Below are positions 23,985 through 30,277 of a stretch of DNA of 30,277 nt, in pieces. The DNA comes from Candidatus Latescibacterota bacterium (GTDB lineage: Bacteria > JAAXHH01 > JABIQT01): contig JABIQT010001039.1 of assembly GCA_018667995.1 (NCBI GenBank), positions 1 to 30,277 on the forward strand. The letters run 5' to 3'. The notes under the pieces were generated by a model. The model saw only the letters and a program-made list of their open reading frames with translations, had not been told where the DNA came from and did no database searches. Position numbers and translations under genes: made by a program. Numbering within the stretch: the first letter of the stretch is position 1; each line of letters opens with the position of its first letter.

Positions 23985-26609
23985 GTGAGAAGTCATGAGG
24001 TGCGGCAGTCTTTTATTCAGTTCTTTGCCGATCGGGATCACGAAATCGTTCCGCGGTCAAGCGTCGTACCTTGGGACGACCCATCCCTCCTGTTCACAAA
24101 TGCTGGTATGAACCAGTTCAAAGATGTATTTCTGGGAGCTGGCTTCCGTCCATACAAGAGGGCTACTGACGCACAGACGGTGATAAGAGCGGGAGGGAAG
24201 CATAACGACCTGGAAGACGTCGGCAAAGATACATACCACCAGACGCTATTCGAGATGCTCGGCAACTGGTCCTTCGGTGACTATTACAAGCGTGAGACAA
24301 TCACTTGGGCTTGGGAGCTCCTGACCGATGTTTGGCAGATCCCCAGCGAGAGGCTGTGGGCTACCGTTTATCGGGATGATGACGAAGCTGAGGAACTCTG
24401 GCTGGAATGCACAGACATCGACCCGGCACAGGTCTTGCGTTTCGATGAGAAGGACAACTTCTGGGAAATGGGAGAAACCGGCCCATGCGGTCCCTGCTCT
24501 GAGATACATTATGATTACGGAGCTGATCGATGCGCGCTGCAGAACGATCCGGACCATAGATGCGGGGTGAACGCCGACTGTGGGCGATTTATGGAAATCT
24601 GGAATCTGGTCTTTATCCAGTACAATCGCGATAGGGCCGGCAACCTCTCACCCCTACCTGAAAAGCATGTGGATACGGGTATGGGTTTCGAGCGTGTGGT
24701 CGCCATCAAGCAGGGGGTTGCCTCGAATTACGATACAGACCTCTTCCTCCCGCTAATCGCACATATTTGTGATGTAACCGGTCAACCGTACGAAGAAGAG
24801 AGCACGGCAGTTGCCATGCGCGTACTGGCAGATCATGTGCGAACCCTCACGTTCGCCATTTCTGACGGGGCACTACCCTCGAATGAGGGTCGAGGATACG
24901 TCCTCCGTAGAATACTGCGTCGCGCAGCTAGATTTGGAAGAACATTGAATCAACATGAGCCCTTCTTATATCGTCTTGTCCCTGCGGTAGTTGATGTTAT
25001 GGGGGCAGCATATCCTGAAATCTGCGATTCCCAAGAGAGAGTCGCCAAGATCATCAAGTCTGAGGAGGAAGGCTTTGGAAGGACCTTGGACCGCGGCATC
25101 GAACTGTTCGATGATACTGTCGAGAGTGCACGTGCCGATGACAGATCCGAGATTACAGGTAAGGAGGCTTTCAAGCTCTACGATACGTATGGCTTCCCGG
25201 TCGACCTGACAGAGGTAATGGCGGAAGAAGTGGGTATGACTGTCGATCTGCTCGGATTCGATAGCGAAATGCGGGTACAACAGGATCGATCGCGCAGTGG
25301 TTCATCGGTTAGTCTGGGAACAAATACTGAGCGGCCTGTTATTCCCGATTTTGCCACCAACCATTCCGATTTCGTAGGTTATTCTGAAACCGAGGTCTCC
25401 AATTCACGTATTCTGGCAGCCGAAGGAAACTGGGTAGTCCTGACCACAACGCCGTTCTATGCCGAATCTGGTGGCCAGATTGGGGACAGCGGCTGGTTGA
25501 TTGATCAGGGGGGTGTAAAATATCGGATCGTAGACACACAGAAACAGGGCGACACGATATTGCATATGCGTGATTCCGATGATGGAAGGTCACTCACTGT
25601 AGACTCCTCAGTTATCGCCTCGGTGGATGTAGAACGTCGTACCGCTATCCAGCGTAATCATACGGCAACGCATCTGCTTCACGCTGCACTACGCAATGTC
25701 CTGGGAACGCACGTCCACCAGACGGGATCGCTCGTAGCCGAAGACCGACTCCGATTCGATTTTGCTCATTTTTCGCCCATGACTGATGAGGAATTGATTC
25801 GGGTGGAACGGTCCGTAAATGAGGGGATCTGGAAAGATGCAAGCGTCAATTACTCAACCATGAGCCTCGATGATGCTAAAAGTGCTGGCGCAATGGCGCT
25901 GTTTGGGGAGAAGTACGGTGACGAGGTCCGTGTGGTCAAGATCGATGAGCTCAGTAAGGAACTTTGTGGCGGAACACATTTGCGCGCCACCGGAGAAACT
26001 GGTAACTTCCGGCTGGTTCGGGAATCAAGCATAGCTTCCGGGATACGGCGAATCGAAGCCATAACTGGTGAGGCGGCCTATCTGTCCGCCAAACACGATG
26101 AGGAGACGCTCTCGGCTCTGTCGAGCATATTGAAGACGGACCGTGAGGAACTCATCAATCGGGCGGAAACGCTCCAGGTGAAAGTCCGGGAACTCGAAAA
26201 AGAGATAAAGCGACTCAATAGTTCAGTGGCACAGGACTGGCTGGAAGACGCCCTCGCTCAATCAGTCTCGATTGAAGGGGTCACGGTGGTAACTTCACTC
26301 GTTGACTGTGCAGATGCGGGGACATTGAGAGATATGGCCGACAATCTGCGAGACCGTCTACCAGGTGCGGGTATCGGCGTTCTTTTTGCCGTATTGAAAG
26401 ACCGTCCGATGCTGATTGTCGTCTCGACCGACACCGCTATCTCTAGCCGGAAGCTGACTGCCGGTGAACTCGTGAAGGATATTGCTGGTCTCATTGGAGG
26501 TACTGGCGGCGGTAAAGCACACTTGGCTCAGGCTGGCGGCAAAGATGTATCTCGGATTCGGGAAGCCATCAGCATCGTACCTGAAATCGTCAAAGAACAT
26601 CTTCAGTAA
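23985..26609 (+). CDS. alaS: Alanine--tRNA ligase
   Basis: AlaRS charges tRNA-Ala, recognising its G3-U70 pair. The 874-residue protein has the class II catalytic core (SLLFTNAGMNQFKDVFLG, KHNDLEDVGKDTYHQTLFEMLGNWS), the tRNA-binding middle region, the editing domain with HTATH (His559, His563) and CGGTH (Cys661, His665) that form its zinc site, and a C-terminal C-Ala domain with IGGTGGGKAHLAQAGGKD. It starts with GTG at 23985, three bases after the recX stop, with AAGGAG at 23973-23978. All required motifs are present. recX-alaS adjacency is common. A cognate tRNA-Ala(CGC) lies 7 kb upstream. Confidence 0.97.
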   Translation: MRSHEVRQSFIQFFADRDHEIVPRSSVVPWDDPSLLFTNAGMNQFKDVFLGAGFRPYKRATDAQTVIRAGGKHNDLEDVGKDTYHQTLFEMLGNWSFGDYYKRETITWAWELLTDVWQIPSERLWATVYRDDDEAEELWLECTDIDPAQVLRFDEKDNFWEMGETGPCGPCSEIHYDYGADRCALQNDPDHRCGVNADCGRFMEIWNLVFIQYNRDRAGNLSPLPEKHVDTGMGFERVVAIKQGVASNYDTDLFLPLIAHICDVTGQPYEEESTAVAMRVLADHVRTLTFAISDGALPSNEGRGYVLRRILRRAARFGRTLNQHEPFLYRLVPAVVDVMGAAYPEICDSQERVAKIIKSEEEGFGRTLDRGIELFDDTVESARADDRSEITGKEAFKLYDTYGFPVDLTEVMAEEVGMTVDLLGFDSEMRVQQDRSRSGSSVSLGTNTERPVIPDFATNHSDFVGYSETEVSNSRILAAEGNWVVLTTTPFYAESGGQIGDSGWLIDQGGVKYRIVDTQKQGDTILHMRDSDDGRSLTVDSSVIASVDVERRTAIQRNHTATHLLHAALRNVLGTHVHQTGSLVAEDRLRFDFAHFSPMTDEELIRVERSVNEGIWKDASVNYSTMSLDDAKSAGAMALFGEKYGDEVRVVKIDELSKELCGGTHLRATGETGNFRLVRESSIASGIRRIEAITGEAAYLSAKHDEETLSALSSILKTDREELINRAETLQVKVRELEKEIKRLNSSVAQDWLEDALAQSVSIEGVTVVTSLVDCADAGTLRDMADNLRDRLPGAGIGVLFAVLKDRPMLIVVSTDTAISSRKLTAGELVKDIAGLIGGTGGGKAHLAQAGGKDVSRIREAISIVPEIVKEHLQ

Positions 26610-26629
26610 CCGAGGAGAGCTACCTTTCC

Positions 26630-27370
26630 ATGTCAGTCTTCGAACATCTCCTCGCTGTGCAGCAGGCCCAAGGCGCCGGATATCTGGCGCTTCTGGATCC
26701 TGACAAGTTAGACCGGGCCGCTCTCGTCAGACGTGCCGTTCAATGTGCAGAGAATGGTGTTGATGCTTTGTTGATCGGTAGCAGCCTTCTATTTTCTTCA
26801 GACCTGGATAAAGCAGTAGGCCAGGTGAAAGAGGCAGTAGACATTCCGGTGATACTATTCCCCGGAGATGCAGATCATCTGTCGAGGCATGCGGACGCCA
26901 TCCTTTTCCTTTCCCTGCTCAGTGGACGTAACCCGTACTACCTGATCGGCGCGCAGTGCCGGGCAGCACCACTCATAAAGAACTTGCAGATCGAACCGAT
27001 TCCCACAGGATATCTGTTAATAGCCTCGGGACACACCACCTCGGCAGAATTCATGAGCGATACGAGCCCTATTCCTCGGGAGAACAATGCGATCGCTATG
27101 GCTCACGCGCTAGCCGCTGAATACCTGGGCATGCGAATGGTATACCTTGAGGCCGGTAGCGGTGCCGATATGTCGGTTCCAGCAGAGATGATACGGGATG
27201 TAAAGGGGTACACGACAATTCCGCTGATCGTCGGAGGCGGAATCCGGGACGTTGAATCAGCTTCCGAGAAAGTCGAGGCCGGTGCAGACTTCATTGTTAT
27301 TGGTACCGTTTTGGAAGAGGAAGATTCGGTTGAACTTATCCGAGAATTCGCAGACGCCATCCACAGATAA
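26630..27370 (+). CDS. Geranylgeranylglyceryl phosphate synthase (GGGPS/PcrB family)
   Basis: GGGP synthase joins an isoprenyl diphosphate to sn-glycerol-1-phosphate by an ether bond, the first step of archaeal membrane lipids; bacterial homologues exist in FCB-group bacteria and Bacillales (PcrB). The 246-residue TIM barrel shows LLDPDKLD, the LLIGSSL strand, LSGRNPYYLIG, VYLEAGSGA (Tyr172-Ala179), and the phosphate loop IVGGGIRD...GADFIVIGT. These fit the larger group II GGGPS enzymes, so geranylgeranyl-type substrate is plausible; chain length cannot be read from sequence with certainty. GAGGAG at 26613-26618 sets the start, about 20 bases after alaS. No glycerol-1-phosphate dehydrogenase or DGGGP synthase gene is in the window. 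Confidence 0.88.
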   Translation: MSVFEHLLAVQQAQGAGYLALLDPDKLDRAALVRRAVQCAENGVDALLIGSSLLFSSDLDKAVGQVKEAVDIPVILFPGDADHLSRHADAILFLSLLSGRNPYYLIGAQCRAAPLIKNLQIEPIPTGYLLIASGHTTSAEFMSDTSPIPRENNAIAMAHALAAEYLGMRMVYLEAGSGADMSVPAEMIRDVKGYTTIPLIVGGGIRDVESASEKVEAGADFIVIGTVLEEEDSVELIREFADAIHR

Positions 27371-27419
27371 CCCTCGTTCAACCACCCCCCGGAACCCACC
27401 TGCACATCACAGAAATTGA

Positions 27420-27448
27420 TTGACAGACTAGAGCTTAGCCGTTTTATT
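27420..27448 (+). promoter_or_regulatory. Sigma70-like promoter upstream of the PorV-like gene
   Basis: A perfect TTGACA (27420-27425) is followed after 17 bases by TTTATT (27443-27448, 4/6 match). It lies in the 159-base gap after the GGGP synthase gene, about 80 bases before the next start. The location at an operon boundary supports it. Confidence 0.5.
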
Positions 27449-27529
27449 AAGTGCTCTTTCTCTGTTCTGAAATAGACATATTCAATTCCGTGACAGAGAT
27501 CATCGCCCGGGCAAGCAAGTTGGGATATT

Positions 27530-28537
27530 TTGTTAGACGAGATAAGAAATTCTACTATTCGAGCCTATATTCAGGCGTGCGTCATCTGCCTGGTTTTTTT
27601 GTGCCCGGATGAATCAATCGCCTCCGACAACCTTGGAGCGTCTTTTCTCAGACTGGCTTCGGGAGCCAGAGCACTTGGCTTTGGTGGCACGTTTATTTCA
27701 TTGGCCGATGACGGCTCTGCTGCGTACTGGAATCCTGCGGGTTTGGCACAGATCACTAAACCTCAGGTCACGCTAAATTATGCATCTCTATTTGAATCGC
27801 TCGCGGAGCACAGATTCTTCAATGCGGCATTTCCGATAAACGAGAAAACTGTTCTCGGCGTTAGTGTGATGCAGTTGGACGTCGACGACATACCCGGAAT
27901 CAATAGTAATATAGGCAGCCGTGGGAGCGTAGGTGTACCGTTACCAGGTTCTCCATTGAAGGATCGCGAAACGGCCTACGTCATTACGGTTGCCCGAATG
28001 AATCGATACCAGCCCGTCCCCTTGCCAGGAAGCGGTTATGTTCCTATCGAGATGCCCTATGCCGTGAATGTGAAATTAGTACGACAGACATTTGGGAACG
28101 ACAGGTCTACAGGTATTGGCGTTGATGCAGGCTACATGCTGAAGGTAGGCTTGGTCGATGCGGTGGGCTCGTCTCACGCTGGGCACGTTGCCCTGGGCGT
28201 AACTGGAAAGGACATCATCGGAACAAGGATATACTGGAAGAACCGACCGAATGAAACTATTAAGCCGAGTTTTCGAATGGGGTTCAGTTACACGCAACCG
28301 TTGAAACCCCTGAATAGTACCTTTGTAATCGCTCAGCAAAACAGTATTTACAACGGGGACTCATTTAGATTAGGTGTGGAGTACTGGTATCGGAACGCAA
28401 TAGCCCTACGCATCGGCGAATCCGAAGAGTTAACAGCCGGCGCCGGAATCATCGTCTGGCGTACCATGCTTGACTATGCCTTCCTGAACCAGGGAAACGG
28501 CGGTTCACACCACGTCAGTGTATCATTGAATTTCTAA
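27530..28537 (+). CDS. Outer-membrane beta-barrel protein, PorV/UPF0164 (FadL-like) family
   Basis: A signal peptide is visible (hydrophobic segment at about 13-26, cleavage near IAS at 32). The mature start GASFLRLASGARALGFGGTFISLADD followed by GSAAYWNPAGLA is the signature of PorV/UPF0164 proteins, and the alternating hydrophobic strands plus a C-terminal Phe (VSLNF) fit an outer-membrane barrel. PorV takes part in type IX secretion in Bacteroidota; many homologues outside that group have unknown roles, so no secretion function is claimed. The start is a TTG with only a weak GGGA upstream; an in-frame stop at 27491-27493 and no ATG nearby force this choice. At 335 residues it is of usual size. 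Confidence 0.8.
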   Translation: MLDEIRNSTIRAYIQACVICLVFLCPDESIASDNLGASFLRLASGARALGFGGTFISLADDGSAAYWNPAGLAQITKPQVTLNYASLFESLAEHRFFNAAFPINEKTVLGVSVMQLDVDDIPGINSNIGSRGSVGVPLPGSPLKDRETAYVITVARMNRYQPVPLPGSGYVPIEMPYAVNVKLVRQTFGNDRSTGIGVDAGYMLKVGLVDAVGSSHAGHVALGVTGKDIIGTRIYWKNRPNETIKPSFRMGFSYTQPLKPLNSTFVIAQQNSIYNGDSFRLGVEYWYRNAIALRIGESEELTAGAGIIVWRTMLDYAFLNQGNGGSHHVSVSLNF

Positions 28538-28561
28538 GATTATACTTGCATTGGGGATCAG

Positions 28562-29542
28562 GTGCGTAAACAGTTCGTGATAGGTATTGGCATCAGTATT
28601 GTTTTGCTCGTAATTGTGTTCTGGCAGACGGACCGTCAGGCGTTGTGGGAGGCCTGCCTGGCGGCCAACTATTGGTACATTGTGCCAAGTGTGGCGGTCA
28701 CCTTTGTCTGTATGTGGCTAAGAGCACTCAGATGGCGCTTACTATTCGCTCCTATTAAGAAAATAGGGATTCATTCCTTATTTTCCGCGACTATGATAGG
28801 TTTCATGGCAAACAATCTTCTACCAGCACGCCTGGGAGAATTCGTACGCGCCTACGTCATAGGACGCCATGAAAACGTCCCCAAAACGGCATCGTTCGGG
28901 ACGATCGTAGTTGAACGTGTATTCGATGGTCTTGTACTGATCAGTTTTCTCATTTTGAGTGTGCTGACGAACTCGGAGCTACCAGACCTGGTCGTCTATA
29001 GCGGTTATATCTTCGGTACCATATACCTTCTTGCCTTGGCCTTTCTGATGATGCTTGTTCTCAAACCAGACACTGGATTGAGAATCCTGGATCTGTTTCT
29101 TAATCTCGTATCTGATAGCTTGGCCACGAGAGTCAGGGGGTTAATTCGCTCTTTCATGGCAGGCTTGGAAGCGCTCCGGAGCTTTACCAGGATTGTCATG
29201 ATCTTATTGATGTCCTTTCTCCTCTGGTGCGTATTTGCCCTATCCATCCACTATGGTCTTCTGGCCTTCAATCTGGAGCTTCCGTTCATGGGCTCGTTGT
29301 TGATGATGGCTATTCTAGGGTTCGGAGTTACCATACCTTCCTCGCCCGGCTATGTAGGCACCTTCCAGGCTTCCTGTGTCATTGGGCTGGCCATTTTCTC
29401 CGTCTCTCGATCAGAGGCGCTCAGTTTCTCGATTGTATACCACGCCAGCCAGTATATCCCAGTTACATTAGTTGGTCTCGTATACTTATGGATGGATCAC
29501 CTGTCTCTAAGGGATCTTCGACAGGCGGAAGTGGTATCCTGA
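28562..29542 (+). CDS. Flippase-like / lysylphosphatidylglycerol-synthase-TM family inner-membrane protein
   Basis: The 326-residue protein has about eight hydrophobic helices and the conserved GFMANNLLPARLGEFVRAYVIGR motif after the second or third helix, plus the late FGVTIPSSPGYVGTFQ motif. Both mark the LPG_synthase_TM (UPF0104/AglD-like) family. Members are associated with lipid or polyprenyl-sugar translocation, but activity is rarely proven. The soluble synthase domain of MprF is absent. GTG is the start, with GGGGA at 28553-28557. Its stop overlaps the next gene, which encodes polysaccharide export, so a role in glycan or lipid-linked sugar handling is a reasonable inference. Confidence 0.85.
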   Translation: MRKQFVIGIGISIVLLVIVFWQTDRQALWEACLAANYWYIVPSVAVTFVCMWLRALRWRLLFAPIKKIGIHSLFSATMIGFMANNLLPARLGEFVRAYVIGRHENVPKTASFGTIVVERVFDGLVLISFLILSVLTNSELPDLVVYSGYIFGTIYLLALAFLMMLVLKPDTGLRILDLFLNLVSDSLATRVRGLIRSFMAGLEALRSFTRIVMILLMSFLLWCVFALSIHYGLLAFNLELPFMGSLLMMAILGFGVTIPSSPGYVGTFQASCVIGLAIFSVSRSEALSFSIVYHASQYIPVTLVGLVYLWMDHLSLRDLRQAEVVS

Positions 29543-30277
29543 TGTTAAAACGTCGGCCTGGATGTGCGCCAGATGTGAATCTATCTCTACATCGTGGAAG
29601 CAGGATCCGTTGGGCCCTCTCAATCATGCTCATAGCCATTTTGGCGAACAACACCTTTGCCCAGGAACGGCGCATCGAGGTTGGCGATCGTATTCAGATC
29701 ATGGTAATCGGTAACGAAGAGCTGTCCAGATTTGTGGTCGTTAGGCCAGATGGCACAGTCTCGTATCCATTCCTCGATGAAGAACGCGTTACGGGATATT
29801 CTCTTTTTGAACTACGGCTTCTTGTACGGACTACCTTGAGTCAATTCCTAGATGCCGAAATCCAAGCTGTAGACGTGCTTTGGGTAGAAGAGGGCGGCAC
29901 CGCTGAAGAGATAACCGTCGCGGTACTCGGCCAAGTCATGAATCCCGGCGAATACACCGTGCCAAGGACGGCTGGCCTGCAAGCCGCATTGACGGCCGCA
30001 GGCGGGACGTTGTCGGGAGCTCTTGAAAGGTCGATCAAGATTCACAGAACCAATGCCGATGGCCTTGCGGTATTGATGGTGGACCTGGAGAGGTTTTACG
30101 CGACTGGCGATGTGCGTTACATTCCGGATATCCACCCGGGCGATGTTATCGTTGTACCAGGAGGCACTGCTGCCACGGCCATACGTGTGGTTGGAGCGGT
30201 GGAGAATCCCGGAAACTACCAAGCGCCACCAGGCGCCAAGGTTTTTGACCTGATTATCCAGGCCGGAGGATTCACGC
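29542..30277 (+). CDS. Polysaccharide biosynthesis/export protein (Wza-like, SLBB domains), 3' truncated by window
   Basis: The frame starts at an ATG overlapping the flippase-like stop (TGATG) and stays open to the window end; 245 codons are visible. A signal peptide (WALSIMLIAILANNTFA, then QERR) leads to a polysaccharide-export domain with IEVGDRIQIMVIG and VRPDGTVSYPFL. This is followed by SLBB repeats, VAVLGQVMNPGEYTVPRTAG and VVGAVENPGNYQAPPGAK, each with LTAAGG or IIQAGGF. Such proteins form outer-membrane or periplasmic channels for capsule and exopolysaccharide. No lipobox Cys is seen. GGAAG at 29527-29531 is the likely ribosome-binding site. The rest of the gene and any polymerase/copolymerase genes are beyond the window. 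Confidence 0.9.
   Translation, partial: MLKRRPGCAPDVNLSLHRGSRIRWALSIMLIAILANNTFAQERRIEVGDRIQIMVIGNEELSRFVVVRPDGTVSYPFLDEERVTGYSLFELRLLVRTTLSQFLDAEIQAVDVLWVEEGGTAEEITVAVLGQVMNPGEYTVPRTAGLQAALTAAGGTLSGALERSIKIHRTNADGLAVLMVDLERFYATGDVRYIPDIHPGDVIVVPGGTAATAIRVVGAVENPGNYQAPPGAKVFDLIIQAGGFT

Overview
The window is a compact bacterial chromosome segment of roughly balanced base composition. It carries 25 protein genes, four tRNA genes and one SRP RNA gene, all on the + strand. No mobile element, CRISPR array or prophage is visible, so this reads as core genome. Several traits point to a lineage of the FCB superphylum (Bacteroidota-like, Marinimicrobia, Latescibacterota, Cloacimonadota and similar): an alternative GlmU-like protein behind glmS, a bacterial geranylgeranylglyceryl phosphate synthase, a PorV/UPF0164-type outer-membrane protein, and a Cys-less caspase-like exported protein. 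This placement is inference; no 16S gene or database search is available here.

Layout. 1-1047: the 3' end of a large membrane protein with a glutamine-amidotransferase-like domain. 1179-5385: a glmS, glmU-like and caspase-like cluster (amino-sugar precursors for the cell wall). 5497-8875: eno, an ftsB-like gene, recO and an unknown membrane-anchored repeat protein. 8897-15998: a tightly packed sugar/acid metabolism block made of a degenerate PfkB-family kinase, KDPG aldolase, a galU-type uridylyltransferase, a soluble hybrid histidine kinase, a GHMP sugar kinase, a LarA-type nickel racemase and a gamma-carbonic anhydrase. 16104-20373: an information-processing block, tRNA-Arg(ACG), tadA, tRNA-Ser(CGA), tRNA-Ser(GGA), tRNA-Ala(CGC), a large SRP RNA, dnaX, ybaB and recR. 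Its tadA-SRP RNA-dnaX-ybaB-recR order matches the classic Bacillus subtilis arrangement. 20388-26609: pgsA, pgpA, cinA, thpR, recX and alaS, without the recA normally found between cinA and recX. 26630-30277: a GGGP synthase, an outer-membrane barrel protein, a flippase-like membrane protein and the start of a polysaccharide-export (SLBB) gene running off the window.

How the parts connect. Many genes overlap or sit within a few bases (eda/galU, recX/alaS, pgsA/pgpA, flippase-like/export gene), so long operons are likely. Clear sigma70-like promoters are seen only before eno, tRNA-Arg and the PorV-like gene, with a weaker one before glmS. tadA sits just downstream of tRNA-Arg(ACG), the tRNA it modifies. 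Ester-phospholipid genes (pgsA, pgpA) and an archaeal-type ether-lipid gene (GGGP synthase) lie within 7 kb of each other. The most unusual proteins are the PfkB homologue lacking its catalytic Asp, the caspase-like protein lacking its catalytic Cys, and the unrecognised repeat protein at 8081-8875.
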